In this document: positions 8,769-18,582 of the stretch, in pieces
Layout: the number at the start of each line of letters is the position of its first letter
Numbering within the stretch: position 1 is the first letter of the stretch
Assembly: GCA_004292755.1 (NCBI GenBank)
Contig: RDXE01000028.1
Span: 1-64,000 of the forward strand
Source of the DNA: Alphaproteobacteria bacterium
GTDB taxonomy: Bacteria > Pseudomonadota > Alphaproteobacteria > Elsterales > Elsteraceae
Reading direction: 5' to 3'
DNA: 64,000 nucleotides
Notes under the pieces: generated by a model
Database searches by the model: none
Seen by the model: the letters and a program-made list of their open reading frames with translations, nothing else
Told to the model about the DNA's origin: nothing
Program-made: the position numbers and the translations under genes

Positions 8769-9962
8769 TCAGCCCTGAGGACGCCACTGCCGGACGATGT
8801 CGTCCGCTGGCAGATAGGCCCGGCCATCGGCATAGCGCCAATCCACCATCACGCCGCGGCCGCCGCGCACGGCTGTGCGACCGACATAGGCCCCAAGGGT
8901 GGCTTGATGATCGATGGCGCGGAACTCCGTTGGCCCGAACGGGCTCACCCAGGTCAAGCCGCGGAAGGCTTCCACCAGGGCTTCGGTTTCAGCACTGCCC
9001 GCCCGCGCCACAGCCGCAGCAATCGCCTGCATGGTGACATAGCCGACGATGGAGCCCAGCTTCGGCAATTCGTTGAACCGCGCACGGTAGGCGTCACGGA
9101 ACATCGTGTGCTCCGGCGTGGCGATCTGCTCGGCTGGATAGCCAGTCACGATCCACCCCTCGGGGGCTTCATCGCCCAAGGGCTCCAGATACTCCGGCTC
9201 GCCCGACAGCAGGCTGACCACGGCGCGATTGCGGAACAACCCACGGCTTTGACCCTGGCGGACGAAGGCCAGCAAGTCAGCCGCGAACGTAGCGTTGAAG
9301 ATCGCCTCCGGCTGCATGCCGAGCAGCGCTTGCACCGTCGCCCCGGCGTCAATCCGGCCTTGGGCCGGCCACTGCTCGCCGACCCACACCACGTCCGGGC
9401 GGGCGCGCGACAGCAACTCCTTAAACCAGCGCACTGCTGACTGGCCGTATTCATAGTTCGGGGCCACGGTCGCCCAGCGGCGGGCGGGCAATTTCGCCGC
9501 CTCCTCCGCCAGCATCGCTGCCTGCATATAGGTGGACGGGCGCAGGCGGAAGCAGTAGCGATGCCCTTGGGACCACACCAACGCGTCGGTCAATGGCTCG
9601 GAGGCGACAAACAGGCGCCGATTTGCGCGTGCAAAGTCCGACACTGCCAAGCCGACATTGGACAGAAAGGTACCCGCCAGGAAATCGCAGCCATCGGTGG
9701 ACAGCAGCGCCTGGGCCTGGCTGAGCGCCTGATCTGGGCGGCCACCATCATCGCGGAACAGGGTTTCAAAGGGGCGTGCCGCGGTTCGATTGGCTTGTTC
9801 CTGCGCCAACATCCAGCCCTTGCGGTAAGGCTCGGTGAAGGCGGCAAGCGTGGTGTAGCTGTTGATCTCACCGATGCGGATCGGGCGCGCCTGCGCCGAT
9901 GCAATCCGCGTGGTGGCAAGCGTGGCGGCTCCGGCCATCAGGGCGGTGCGACGGGACAGCAT
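8769..9962 (-). CDS. ABC transporter periplasmic substrate-binding protein (Liv/amide type)
   Basis: A 397-residue type I periplasmic-binding protein (Peripla_BP_6 class). The N-terminus has a twin-arginine-like signal (LSRRTALMAGAATLATTRIASAQA) with a probable cut after AQA. Mature-protein segments such as IRIGEINSYTTLAAFTEPYRKGW, FRDDGGRPDQALSQAQALL and RWATVAPNYEYGQSAVRWF are typical of branched-chain amino acid, urea or amide binders. A strong AAGGAG lies 8 bases before the ATG. It precedes the fused permease and ATPase on the same strand and probably delivers their substrate. Which ligand is bound cannot be read from the sequence. Confidence 0.87.
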   Translation of the reverse strand: MLSRRTALMAGAATLATTRIASAQARPIRIGEINSYTTLAAFTEPYRKGWMLAQEQANRTAARPFETLFRDDGGRPDQALSQAQALLSTDGCDFLAGTFLSNVGLAVSDFARANRRLFVASEPLTDALVWSQGHRYCFRLRPSTYMQAAMLAEEAAKLPARRWATVAPNYEYGQSAVRWFKELLSRARPDVVWVGEQWPAQGRIDAGATVQALLGMQPEAIFNATFAADLLAFVRQGQSRGLFRNRAVVSLLSGEPEYLEPLGDEAPEGWIVTGYPAEQIATPEHTMFRDAYRARFNELPKLGSIVGYVTMQAIAAAVARAGSAETEALVEAFRGLTWVSPFGPTEFRAIDHQATLGAYVGRTAVRGGRGVMVDWRYADGRAYLPADDIVRQWRPQG

Positions 9963-10082
9963 GGGCTAGTCTCCTTGCGGGGGTTACGACAGCGCCGGAT
10001 GCGCCGCGGCAACACCGCATCTGCTAGGTGGGGAACAAGGCGAGTGGCGACAAGCGCGACGGTTTACCCCCCAATTGGCCGA

Positions 10083-11027
10083 TCAGCCCCGGCGTCGGGC
10101 GACGCTCTCGGCGGCGAGGCATAGGATTTCATACAGGATGGTGGCGCCGGTCAGCGCCGTCATACCAGAGGGGTCCCAGGGCGGGGCCACCTCCACAACA
10201 TCGCCACCGATGCAATCAATGCCGCGCAGCCCGCGCAGGATTGCCAGCGCCTCAACAGTGGTGATGCCGCCCACTTCCGGTGTGCCGGTCCCAGGGGCGT
10301 AGACCGGGTCCAGGCCATCAACATCAAAACTGACATAGGTTGGGCCATCGCCCACCACCCGCCGCGCTTCGGCGATCACCGCGTCGATGCCCATGCGTGT
10401 GAATTCATCCATCATGATCACGCGCATGCCGCTGTCGAAGCTGAACTTCCACAGGTCGATATCGTTCAAGCCACCCCGGATGCCGATCTGGATGGTGCGC
10501 TTGGGGTCCAACAAGCCCTCCTCCACTGCTCGTCGGAAGGGCGCGCCGTGGTGGAACTTGCAGCCGTGATACTGGTCGCCTGTGTCGCAATGGGCATCGA
10601 AATGCACCATGCCAACGGGCCGGTCGCGGGCAATGCCGCGAAAAATCGGCAGCGTGACCGAATGATCACCACCCGCTGACACAGGAATGATCCCGGCATC
10701 CTGCACCCGATGGAAGTAGCGGGTGAGATCCTCGATCGAGGCCGTGCAATCGTAGGGGTGGTCGGGGATGGCGTCCCCCAGGTCGGCGATGCGCGCCAAT
10801 TGGAACGGCATGGTGCGGGTCATCTGATTGCCCGCCCGCATCAAGGTGGATGCCTCGCGCAGGCCACGCGGACCATGGCGCGCACCCGTACGGTTGGTCA
10901 CCCCACCGTCAAACGGCACACCGATCAGCCCGATCTCCACGCCCGTCCAGTCAGTGGCGATGGGGGCGCGCATAAAGCTGGCGATGCCGGTATAGCGCGG
11001 CTGCAGGATGGCGTCAGTCGGTGTCAT
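10083..11027 (-). CDS. Ureohydrolase (agmatinase/arginase family)
   Basis: A 314-residue binuclear manganese or nickel hydrolase that splits a guanidino compound to urea plus an amine. Metal-ligand motifs are present: SAGGDHSV, HFDAHCDTGD and SFDVDGLDP, together with APGTGTPEVGG and the early GVPFDGGVTNRTGARHGPRGLR. ATG 11027 follows a GGGGGAAC ribosome-binding site; the longer open frame upstream is not conserved-looking. It is on the same strand as the ABC importer, 120 bases upstream of its binding protein. The family includes agmatinase, guanidinobutyrase, guanidinopropionase and guanidine hydrolase, and the sequence alone does not decide among them. The context suggests uptake and breakdown of a guanidino compound. 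Confidence 0.88.
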   Translation of the reverse strand: MTPTDAILQPRYTGIASFMRAPIATDWTGVEIGLIGVPFDGGVTNRTGARHGPRGLREASTLMRAGNQMTRTMPFQLARIADLGDAIPDHPYDCTASIEDLTRYFHRVQDAGIIPVSAGGDHSVTLPIFRGIARDRPVGMVHFDAHCDTGDQYHGCKFHHGAPFRRAVEEGLLDPKRTIQIGIRGGLNDIDLWKFSFDSGMRVIMMDEFTRMGIDAVIAEARRVVGDGPTYVSFDVDGLDPVYAPGTGTPEVGGITTVEALAILRGLRGIDCIGGDVVEVAPPWDPSGMTALTGATILYEILCLAAESVARRRG

Positions 11028-11237
11028 GCGGTCGGTTCCCCCAGAAGCTTGCCGGTCGCTGTCTTGCCGTTCGAGTGGACGTTCGATCTGGCGCGGAGTG
11101 AGCCGGTTCCGCTGCTGTTTATGCAAGCCCGCCCCAAATCGAGCAAGTCAGCCCCGCGTTTGTGGCGCTGGACTTGCAAAACAGCCCGCGTCGCCGTAGC
11201 TGTCGCCGCTTTGCCTAGCAGGGTTCGGGATCACAGT

Positions 11238-11750
11238 ATGGACACGCCGCCGACGTTGCCAACCAGCCCAGAAGCGATGCTGGCCGTGCTGGACAGCTTG
11301 GGCATTACCCATCACACGCTGCACCATGAACCCGTCGCCACTGTGGAGGAGGCCCGGCGCTTGCGCGGCCCTGTGGATGGCTGGCACACCAAGAATCTGT
11401 TCGTGAAGGACAAGCGCGATCAGCTCTGGCTGATCACCGCGCGCGCCGACGTGGCAGTGGATTTGAACGGTCTTGCCAAACAGGTCGGCGGCAAGCGGTT
11501 CACCTTTGGCTCAGCCGACCTGCTGGTTGAGGTGCTTGGGGTGACACCTGGATCGGTCACGCCACTGGGCCTGTGGAATGATCGCACGGCGCGACGGGTG
11601 CGGTTCATCCTGGACGCACCATTGCTGGATGGCCGCACGATCCACGTCCACCCGCTGACCAATCGAATGACCACGGCGATCAGTGCTGACGGGATGCGCC
11701 GGTTCCTGGCCGCCACCGGCCATGATGTGACGGAGTTGGACCTTGGCTGA
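11238..11750 (+). CDS. Prolyl-tRNA deacylase, PrdX/YbaK family
   Basis: A 170-residue trans-editing protein that hydrolyses mischarged aminoacyl-tRNAs, typically Ala-tRNA(Pro). It shows the INS/YbaK-like fold motifs: HEPVATVEEARRL, the catalytic-lysine region HTKNLFVKDKRDQLWL, VDLNGLAKQVGGKRF, GVTPGSVTPLGLWND and VHPLTNRMTTAIS, ending with FLAATGHDV. This pattern is that of the free-standing PrdX (ProX) subfamily. ATG 11238 is the natural start; the frame is open upstream only through the shadow of the divergent ureohydrolase. The roughly 210 bases between the two starts must hold both promoters; no riboswitch-like fold was recognised there. Confidence 0.88.
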   Translation: MDTPPTLPTSPEAMLAVLDSLGITHHTLHHEPVATVEEARRLRGPVDGWHTKNLFVKDKRDQLWLITARADVAVDLNGLAKQVGGKRFTFGSADLLVEVLGVTPGSVTPLGLWNDRTARRVRFILDAPLLDGRTIHVHPLTNRMTTAISADGMRRFLAATGHDVTELDLG

Positions 11751-11773
11751 CGCCACTGGAGCGACCGGCGCCG

Positions 11774-12346
11774 TCAATCAAGGGCGCGGGCAAACACCAG
11801 CAGGAAATCCGCACTGCCAGACCGGCCCGCGAACGGCATCACCAAGCGCTCCCACACTCTTGCGGTGATCTGCAAGCGAGCCGGGCGCGTGTTGCGGGAG
11901 TAAACCGGTCTGAGGGCCGAGGTCACGAGGCTGTACTGATCAATGTAAAAGCGCTGCACAATCGGTGCAAAGCTGTCGGACAACCGCCGCCCGGTCAGAT
12001 CAAACCCAGCAGCTTCGGCCAGAGTTGAGCCATAAAGGCGGTATCGCCAGTCCTCCTCCACCCGTTCCAGCAAGGATAAGTTGCCAAGCCAGGAGCGTAG
12101 GGAGAACGGATCAATCACGGCCCGCGCGGGCAACGCCGCGTCTGCCCGCACATCCTCCCACCAACAGTACAGGGCGGTCAGATCGTCAGGCAGGTGCGCT
12201 GGGGGCGTGCCAGACAGCACCACCTGCTCCAAGACGACCACTGCGCTGTCATGAACCGCCGCTTGCACCGCGGACCCCCCGCCTACCTGAAGTCGGGACA
12301 GTGCCCCGGCAGGGCGACAAGCGCAATACATAAGTGAAAAAATCAA
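11774..12346 (-). CDS. PAS_5-type single-domain PAS protein
   Basis: A small protein of up to 190 residues. The segment from about residue 58 (CWWEDVRADAALPARAVID...) through LRSWLGNLSLLERV, WRYRLYGSTLAEAAGFDLTGRR and the C-terminal ITARVWERLVMPFAG follows the PAS_5 family common in Rhodospirillales, usually without an attached output domain. The longest frame begins at a TTG that overlaps the stop of the amidohydrolase gene (TTGA), which suggests translational coupling. An internal GTG about 35 codons downstream, behind a GGAG, would give a more family-typical length, so the start is uncertain. Role is unknown. Confidence 0.7.
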   Translation of the reverse strand: MIFSLMYCACRPAGALSRLQVGGGSAVQAAVHDSAVVVLEQVVLSGTPPAHLPDDLTALYCWWEDVRADAALPARAVIDPFSLRSWLGNLSLLERVEEDWRYRLYGSTLAEAAGFDLTGRRLSDSFAPIVQRFYIDQYSLVTSALRPVYSRNTRPARLQITARVWERLVMPFAGRSGSADFLLVFARALD

Positions 12347-13176
12347 CCGGTGAGCAAATCCCGAATTCCCATCAGCATGTAGGTAATGTGCTGCTTCACC
12401 TCAGTGTACCGACCGATCGGGGTTCGATACTCTTCGTTCATATACAAGGCTCGGTTGATTTCGATCTGGATGGAATGGCGACCATCAGCTGGGCGACCAT
12501 AGCGCCGAATGATCTCCGCCCCCAGGTAGGGATCGTTGATGCGCACATCATAGCCAAATCGACGCAGCTGGTCGGCGGCGAACTCAGTAAGAGACGATGC
12601 CGAGGTGGTCCCCCGGTAGTCAGAAATGCAAAAATCCGGGCGCTTCTGCCCAGGATCCGTCCCCATCTCATTGCCGACCGATTTCATGGAGTGCGCGTTG
12701 ATGTGTAGCACCACGCCTGCTTCTTGATGGCACTGGTCCAACTCGGCCTTCAACGCCTCGTGGTAGGGCATGTAGTAGTAGTCAATTCGGCGCTTCACCT
12801 CGGCAACCGACAGCTTGCGGCCATAGACCGGCACGTCCGGCAGCGCCATCTTGCGAATCAACCCCATGCCGAAGCCGGATTTTTGACCGGGCTTCAGCGG
12901 CGTCGGCCATGGCTCCGCCAGCATCTCTGGATCAATGTCATCCACCGCGCGGTTGGTGTCGATGTAGCAGCGCGGGAAATTGGCATAGAGCAAGGTGCCG
13001 CCCATGACGATGGTGCCCATGAACAAATCATGCACCAGCGTGTCACAAGACTGCGCTAACTGATCCTTCCGGCATGCAAAGCCGAAATCGTCGGGATACC
13101 ATTCGCCAGAATGCGGGGAATCCACCACTAAGGGGATCAGTGCGTCCTGCGGATAGAGAAGCTGATAGGGTTCCAT
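12343..13176 (-). CDS. N-formylglutamate amidohydrolase family protein
   Basis: A 277-residue zinc hydrolase of the N-formylglutamate amidohydrolase (FGase) family, which releases formate from N-formylglutamate in histidine catabolism. Motifs: the N-terminal VVDSPHSGEWYP, the DTNRAVDDID substrate-arginine segment, LHINAHSMKSVG and the C-terminal HSIQIEINRALYMNE. ATG 13176 (MEPYQLLYP) is chosen; a TTG 10 codons upstream extends the frame without support. No other hut genes are nearby, so it may act on another N-formyl or N-acyl amino acid, in keeping with the deacylase-rich neighbourhood. It overlaps the PAS gene downstream by four bases. Confidence 0.85.
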   Translation of the reverse strand: MEPYQLLYPQDALIPLVVDSPHSGEWYPDDFGFACRKDQLAQSCDTLVHDLFMGTIVMGGTLLYANFPRCYIDTNRAVDDIDPEMLAEPWPTPLKPGQKSGFGMGLIRKMALPDVPVYGRKLSVAEVKRRIDYYYMPYHEALKAELDQCHQEAGVVLHINAHSMKSVGNEMGTDPGQKRPDFCISDYRGTTSASSLTEFAADQLRRFGYDVRINDPYLGAEIIRRYGRPADGRHSIQIEINRALYMNEEYRTPIGRYTEVKQHITYMLMGIRDLLTG

Positions 13177-13246
13177 TGGAGATCCATCTGCGGCCTGCCA
13201 GGCCAAGAGTGCCGTTCTCAGCGGCAGGCCGCAAGCTGCACCAGCG

Positions 13247-14947
13247 TCAGGCTGCCTGAGCGTCGGTGCGCAAATCGGTCAAGAAGCGCTGGATATCACT
13301 CGCCAGACGCTTCGAGACGCCCGATAGATGGTCGGCTGCCCACAACAACTCGATGGAGCCTGCCACAGCCGAGATGGAGCCCTGCCCCACTTGACCGATG
13401 CGGCCTGCCACCGTGCTCATCTCCTCGGTGATGGAGACGATGGTGCGCGCTATGTCGGTGGTCACGGCGCGCTGCTCCTCCACCGAACCTGCGATGCCAG
13501 CGATCCGGCGCTCGATGGAAACAATCACCCCGCCGATGCGCTGCATTGCCGAGACAGTGTCATCGGTGCGCTGTTGCACGGCTGTGATGCGCTGCGCGAT
13601 GTCGGAGGTGGCCTGCGCTGTTTGCTGCGCCAGCGATTTCACCTCGCTGGCAACAACCGCAAACCCGCGCCCAGCTTCGCCAGCGCGCGCCGCCTCAATG
13701 GTGGCGTTCAGGGCCAGCAGGTTGGTCTGCTCCGCAATTTCCGCGATCACGGTGGCAACCGTGCCGATCTCCCGCGCCGCTGCCGACAGGGCGGCAATGT
13801 CTTGCTCAGAGTGGCGGACATCGGCCACGGCTTCTTGTGCTGCCAGGGACGCATCGGCTGCCTGACGTCCAATTTCCGCGATCGAGGCCGACAGCTGCTC
13901 CCCCGCTGCAGACAATTGCGAGACGCGCATGCTGGTCGCCTCGGCGGTTTCTGCCACTTGCACCGAGTGGCCAGAGCCCGCTGCCTGACGCTGCGCGGTC
14001 GCATTGGAAATCTGATCGATCTGGCTGGCAGCCCCACTAACCTCCATCACCACTGTGTTGACGGACGTGTCGAGACTATCGGCCATTTTCAGCAAGGTTT
14101 GCTTGCGCTGTTCACGCTGCGCAGCCTCGTCCAGCGCGCGCTCCTCCTCCAGGCGACGGACCGCCAGCATCTGGGCGCGAAACACCTCCAGGGCACCCGC
14201 AAGCACCCCCAGTTCGTCCCGCCGGTTTTGACCCGTGATCGTCACCTCGAGTTCGCCTTCCGACAAACGGCGCACTGTGTCCGTCGTCTGGCGCAGGGGT
14301 CGGGAAACCGCCATCACCAGGATCAACCCAGCCGATGCGCTGCCACCCACCAGGGCGACACCAACCACGATCAGCATCAGCAGGCTGTTTTGGGCCTCGA
14401 TCGCCGCGATCGCGGTCTTTGCCGCTGCCATCTCCTGCTCCATCGCCTGCAGGAACGGGTCGGTCAGGCGGGATGCCGTCCGCTCCCGCTCGCGCACATC
14501 GGTGCGAAAGCGCTGGATCGCGGCCTCGCTGCGTCCAGCCACCGCGTCTTCGACCACAGCGGCAAGGCTGGACAGCACAGCGTTTTGCACGGCGGCATAC
14601 CCCGGTAACCGCACCTCGGCCTCGCCGCCCAGCACCGTGAGCAAGCGGGTGATGCGGGCCTGCATCTCGGCACTGCGCCGGTTGACTGTCGCTGCAAACC
14701 CCGCGCGATCGGCCACAGGCTCGTGGATTGCATTCAGAGCATCGCGTTGAATGGCGCGGCTCAACGCCCGCACCTCCGAAGCCTCCAGCGCAATCGCGCT
14801 GGCGCGGGTCATGTGCGCAGTCACTTCGCTGATCTGGCGGCCAGACCAATGGGCAACCCCGGCCATTGCGACCAGGGCCAGGGCCATCACCCCAATCGGC
14901 AGAAACCCTTTTGTTGTCAGGGACATTGGAACACCTGTTTCCGTCAC
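13247..14947 (-). CDS. Membrane methyl-accepting chemotaxis protein
   Basis: A 566-residue chemoreceptor with the classic layout: an N-terminal transmembrane helix (about residues 15-32), a helical periplasmic bundle to about residue 185, a second helix ([26 protein letters not shown]), a HAMP domain, and a signalling domain whose hairpin tip reads [34 protein letters not shown]. It would pass ligand information to CheA/CheW. The chosen GTG at 14947 follows AGGGAG; an ATG seven codons downstream (MSLTTKGFL) is an equal alternative. A QRQAAGSG stretch in the adaptation region precedes the tip. The next gene upstream is a second, soluble receptor on the same strand. Confidence 0.92.
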   Translation of the reverse strand: MTETGVPMSLTTKGFLPIGVMALALVAMAGVAHWSGRQISEVTAHMTRASAIALEASEVRALSRAIQRDALNAIHEPVADRAGFAATVNRRSAEMQARITRLLTVLGGEAEVRLPGYAAVQNAVLSSLAAVVEDAVAGRSEAAIQRFRTDVRERERTASRLTDPFLQAMEQEMAAAKTAIAAIEAQNSLLMLIVVGVALVGGSASAGLILVMAVSRPLRQTTDTVRRLSEGELEVTITGQNRRDELGVLAGALEVFRAQMLAVRRLEEERALDEAAQREQRKQTLLKMADSLDTSVNTVVMEVSGAASQIDQISNATAQRQAAGSGHSVQVAETAEATSMRVSQLSAAGEQLSASIAEIGRQAADASLAAQEAVADVRHSEQDIAALSAAAREIGTVATVIAEIAEQTNLLALNATIEAARAGEAGRGFAVVASEVKSLAQQTAQATSDIAQRITAVQQRTDDTVSAMQRIGGVIVSIERRIAGIAGSVEEQRAVTTDIARTIVSITEEMSTVAGRIGQVGQGSISAVAGSIELLWAADHLSGVSKRLASDIQRFLTDLRTDAQAA

Positions 14948-15046
14948 TTTCTCCCTGCGCCAGGAACCGACGATAGGGAAATTTTTCAGAATCGCAACAC
15001 CACATTTGCGATTTTGTGACAGATAGGCGGTGCCGCCTTCCCGCCG

Positions 15047-16483
15047 TCAGCGCGCCTTAATGCACATGCGGATCACACCCCACTTGCGCCCATCGATGAT
15101 CACGGGGGCTGACACATCCTTCAGCACTTGATGCTCGCCGTTGCCAAGCGCACGGCGATAGGTCTGCACCAGAAAGGGTCGATTTGAGGCAATGCAGTTG
15201 GCTTGGGTGCGGTCCGCCAACTTGATCCGATTGCGCGAGTGGGTGCGATTCCAATCCGGATCATTCACCCGGGGCGGGTGGGAGTAACGCTTGTTGTGCA
15301 CTGGCATATGACCATTGCGATCGACCAGTGCACACAACACCACATCGGGGGTCATCGAGCCCAATGGCTCGGTGATGGGGGAGACCCACGTCTCCAGCCG
15401 AGTGGTCGCGCGCGTCATGTATTTCGGCGGCTCGATACCGGGATCCTGGATGTAACTCTCATCCCACAGATCATTGGCTGGCAACTGGCCGGAGCGCACC
15501 CGCTCCGCCAACAACCGGCTCACTTCTGCCGCCGCCGTCACCACTGCGCGGACATAGGGCGTGTCAACAGTGTCAAGACCGGCGTCAACAGTGAAGCCGA
15601 TCAACTCCTCCGACAACGACAACAGGGTCTGGGTGCGATCGCGGGCAGCCGACAAGTCCGCATCGGACTGCGCCTGCAGGCGGGCCAAATCACTGATGCC
15701 CACCGCGACGGAGCGGCAACCTTCTTGATTGGTGCGCGCCGCATCAGCAATCGCCGTGACCTTGGCATCAACAAAGGTCATGCCGCCGGTTAGATTGTCC
15801 AACTGCGCCAACGCTTCGCCTATGGCGCCAGAGCCGCTCTCCGCGGCTTGAGCCTTGCCGGAGGCATCTGCACTCTCGGCAATCAGCGCCGCGACCAGAC
15901 GTGTGAGGTCGCTGATGGTTTGCTGGATTTGCTCCACGGCACCGGCAGTCTGGCGCGACAGTGCCTTCACTTCTCCCGCCACCACGGCAAAGCCCTTGCC
16001 CGCCTCCCCAGCGCGCGCGGCTTCGATGGTGGCATTCAGCGCCAACAGGTTGGTCTGCTTGGCGATGCGGTCAATGTCCGTGGAGACCTTGGACACTTGC
16101 CCCAAAGCCGCGCTGAGTTCTGGCAAGCGCCGCTCAATGCGCTGCATCCCCGCCCCAAGAGCCAGCACATCGGTCAGTGCGGCGCGAATCTGCTCGCGAC
16201 TGGATGACATGGAGGTGGCAATTTCGGCGGTGGTGCTGTGACAGTCCTCAGCCAGTTCGACAATGCGCGCATTATCGGTGGTCATGGTCTGCGCTTCGCG
16301 CGTGATTTCCTCAGCCGACGCAGCTTGCTGGCGTGCGCGCTCCGACACTTGGTCGATTCGACCGGCAATGTCGGCACATTCAATCCCAAGCACGCCAGAC
16401 CGTTCGGCGATGCGCTGAACGAACTGCCCCAGCGCTGCTTGATCTGGGTTTGCGGCTACCGGAACCAATCCGTCGCGCGCCAT
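15047..16483 (-). CDS. Cytosolic chemoreceptor with C-terminal sensor-like domain
   Basis: A 478-residue protein with no transmembrane helix. The N-terminal half is an MCP signalling domain; its tip reads [34 protein letters not shown] at about residues 140-175. The C-terminal 170 or so residues (from about DTPYVRAVV to the end) look like a Cache/PDC-type alpha/beta domain: [44 protein letters not shown]. The order signalling-then-sensor is reversed compared with ordinary receptors. ATG 16483 sits behind a GGGGGG tract; upstream in-frame codons are discounted. It lies about 100 bases upstream of the membrane receptor on the same strand. Confidence 0.85.
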   Translation of the reverse strand: MARDGLVPVAANPDQAALGQFVQRIAERSGVLGIECADIAGRIDQVSERARQQAASAEEITREAQTMTTDNARIVELAEDCHSTTAEIATSMSSSREQIRAALTDVLALGAGMQRIERRLPELSAALGQVSKVSTDIDRIAKQTNLLALNATIEAARAGEAGKGFAVVAGEVKALSRQTAGAVEQIQQTISDLTRLVAALIAESADASGKAQAAESGSGAIGEALAQLDNLTGGMTFVDAKVTAIADAARTNQEGCRSVAVGISDLARLQAQSDADLSAARDRTQTLLSLSEELIGFTVDAGLDTVDTPYVRAVVTAAAEVSRLLAERVRSGQLPANDLWDESYIQDPGIEPPKYMTRATTRLETWVSPITEPLGSMTPDVVLCALVDRNGHMPVHNKRYSHPPRVNDPDWNRTHSRNRIKLADRTQANCIASNRPFLVQTYRRALGNGEHQVLKDVSAPVIIDGRKWGVIRMCIKAR

Positions 16484-16543
16484 GATTAACCCCCCAACGT
16501 CAGTTGTAGGGGGTTTTAGCCACATTTCGACCAAAGTCCAATC

Positions 16544-16566
16544 CATGATCGGTCAAACCGACCATG
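16544..16566. repeat. Imperfect inverted repeat upstream of the soluble chemoreceptor
   Basis: CATGATCGGT and ACCGACCATG form 10-base arms with one mismatch around a CAA loop. It lies between the end of the oligopeptide ATPase gene and the start of the soluble receptor, so it could be a weak terminator of the ABC operon or an operator for the receptor. No U-tract follows on the minus strand. Confidence 0.35.
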
Positions 16567-16603
16567 ATTGTATCAATTCTAGAACAATGCCTGGAGAAGA
16601 CGA

Positions 16604-17611
16604 TCACATATCATTTAAATGACAGGCAGAGAGCCGCCCGGGAGCGATCTCCCGAAGGGCCGGTCGCTCGCTGCGGCAACGATCCGTTGCGAACGCGCAC
16701 CGCGGATGGAAATGGCATCCAGACGGCGGGTTCAGCGGCGATGGAATCTCACCCTCGACTGGTTTGAAGCTGGCCTTGCGCTGATCCAGCCGGGGCACGG
16801 CTGACAACAGGGCGCGTGTGTAGGGATGATTCGGTGCGCCAAACAGCGCCTCTGTCGGCGCCGCCTCCACCACACGGCCCAGATACATGATCACAACACG
16901 GTCGGAGATGTGCTCAACCACCCCCAAGTCGTGGCTGATGAACAAATAGGTTAGGTTCAAGTCGCGCCGCAGGTCCATGAACAGGTTCAGCACCTGCGCC
17001 TGAATCGACACATCCAGCGCCGCCACCGCCTCGTCACAGACGATGAACTCCGGCTTCACCGCCAGCGCGCGCGCAATCCCGATCCGCTGGCGCTGACCAC
17101 CGGAGAATTGGTGCGGATAGCGCGCCCGATAAGAAGGGTCCAGGCCGACCCGGCGCATCACGTCAGAGACGTAATCATCAACCTGGGCACGATCAACCAA
17201 ACCGTGCACCATCGGGGCTTCACCGACGATGTCGCGCACCTTCATGCGCGGATTCAAACTGGCGAACGGGTCCTGAAAGATCATCTGCACGGCGAGGGCG
17301 GCGTCGCGGGCGGCTTTACCCGACAGCGCCCCCCGATCCTGGCCGCGCCAGCGCACACTGCCGCCAGACGCAGGCAGAATGCCCGCCACAATCCGGCCTA
17401 GGGTGGACTTGCCGCACCCGCTTTCGCCCACCAAGCCAACCACCTCGCCCTGGCGGATGCTGAGGTTGACACCATCCACCGCGTGGACCGTCTCTTCCGT
17501 GATCTTGGACCCCAGGGCGCGGGCTATCTTGCCCGCCACGTCCAGTGGCTTGGAGAAGCGCCGGGAGACATCGACCAACTCAATCATACCAGTGGCGGCT
17601 TCGGCGCTCAT
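16604..17611 (-). CDS. Dipeptide/oligopeptide ABC transporter ATPase (DppF/OppF-like)
   Basis: A 335-residue ABC ATPase. Walker A GESGCGKST, signature FSGGQRQR, Walker B EFIVCDEAVAALD, H-loop ISHDLG, and the C-terminal oligopeptide-binding extension with the cysteine-rich SGCHFHPRCAFATDRC segment that carries an iron-sulfur cluster in this family. ATG 17611 overlaps the stop of the preceding ATPase (ATGA); the longer upstream frame is a shadow. It is the last gene of a five-gene importer: binding protein, two permeases, two ATPases. Confidence 0.92.
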   Translation of the reverse strand: MSAEAATGMIELVDVSRRFSKPLDVAGKIARALGSKITEETVHAVDGVNLSIRQGEVVGLVGESGCGKSTLGRIVAGILPASGGSVRWRGQDRGALSGKAARDAALAVQMIFQDPFASLNPRMKVRDIVGEAPMVHGLVDRAQVDDYVSDVMRRVGLDPSYRARYPHQFSGGQRQRIGIARALAVKPEFIVCDEAVAALDVSIQAQVLNLFMDLRRDLNLTYLFISHDLGVVEHISDRVVIMYLGRVVEAAPTEALFGAPNHPYTRALLSAVPRLDQRKASFKPVEGEIPSPLNPPSGCHFHPRCAFATDRCRSERPALREIAPGRLSACHLNDM

Positions 17612-18582
17612 GCCAGCGCCTCCTGATGGGGGTGGACACAGCGCACAAATTGCCCCTCGCGCAGCTCGGTCATGCCGATGTTGTGACGGCACGCAGCGTC
17701 GGCGCGCGGACAACGGGTCTGGAACGCACAGCCCTGGGGTAGGGACAGGAGGGACGGCGTCATTCCTGGAATTTGGCGCAACGGCTCGCCCCGGCGGTTG
17801 CGGCTGGGCACCGAACCCAGCAGGCCGTTGGTATAGGGATGCAGCGGATGGTCCAGCACATCGTCCACGCTACCCTGCTCCACCACCTTGCCTGCATACA
17901 TCACGCAGATGTCATCGGCGAGACCGGCCACCACCGACAAATCATGGGTGATCCAGATCAGGCTGGTGCCGGTGTCGCGCGCCAAGCTCTGCACCTCGGC
18001 CAGGATTTGCCCTTGGATGGTGACATCCAGCGCCGTGGTTGGCTCATCCGCCACGATAAGATCGGGTTTGTGCAGCAGTGCGATGGCAATCGCCACGCGC
18101 TGACGCATACCGCCCGAGAATTGATGGGGGTAGGCCTTCAGACGTTCCTCGGGCGAGGGAATGCCCACCTGCCCCAGTGCGTCGCGCGCGCGTTTGCGCG
18201 CCTCCTCGGCTGACACCCGCTCATGCGCCTGCACGGCTTCAATCATCTGGGTGTCGATGCGCAGCACTGGGTTCAGGGTCATCATCGGGTCCTGGAAGAT
18301 CATCGCGATGCGTGCCCCACGCAGGCTGCGCCACGCCTCCTCCGACTTGCCGACTAGGTTTTCGCCCTTAAACCGTATGGCGCCGGATACGATGCGCCCA
18401 GGTGGGTCAACCAGCCCCATCACGGAAAACCCGGTGACAGACTTGCCCGACCCGCTCTCCCCAACCAACCCCAGCACCTTGCCGCGGCCAACCCGGAAAG
18501 ACACGCCATCGACCGCCTTCACCACCCCAGCCTTGGTGAAGAAGTGGGTCGCGAGATTCTCGACAACCAGCGTCTCGGTCAC
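17608..18582 (-). CDS. Dipeptide/oligopeptide ABC transporter ATPase (DppD/OppD-like)
   Basis: A 324-residue ABC ATPase pairing with the DppF-like subunit. Walker A GESGSGKS, the [12 protein letters not shown] segment, signature FSGGMRQR, Walker [15 protein letters not shown]-loop ITHDLS, and the C-terminal [16 protein letters not shown] cysteine motif. It overlaps the upstream permease gene by four bases and the downstream ATPase gene by four, consistent with coupled translation and fixed stoichiometry. Confidence 0.92.
   Translation of the reverse strand: MTETLVVENLATHFFTKAGVVKAVDGVSFRVGRGKVLGLVGESGSGKSVTGFSVMGLVDPPGRIVSGAIRFKGENLVGKSEEAWRSLRGARIAMIFQDPMMTLNPVLRIDTQMIEAVQAHERVSAEEARKRARDALGQVGIPSPEERLKAYPHQFSGGMRQRVAIAIALLHKPDLIVADEPTTALDVTIQGQILAEVQSLARDTGTSLIWITHDLSVVAGLADDICVMYAGKVVEQGSVDDVLDHPLHPYTNGLLGSVPSRNRRGEPLRQIPGMTPSLLSLPQGCAFQTRCPRADAACRHNIGMTELREGQFVRCVHPHQEALA

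Noticed and set aside
11028-11237. Possible guanidine riboswitch upstream of the ureohydrolase
   Set aside because: Conserved motifs of known guanidine riboswitch classes were not found by eye in this G+C-rich spacer.
13328-14608. A 426-codon plus-strand frame antisense to a chemoreceptor
   Set aside because: Low-complexity His/Arg/Leu product and no ribosome-binding site; the minus strand clearly encodes the receptor.
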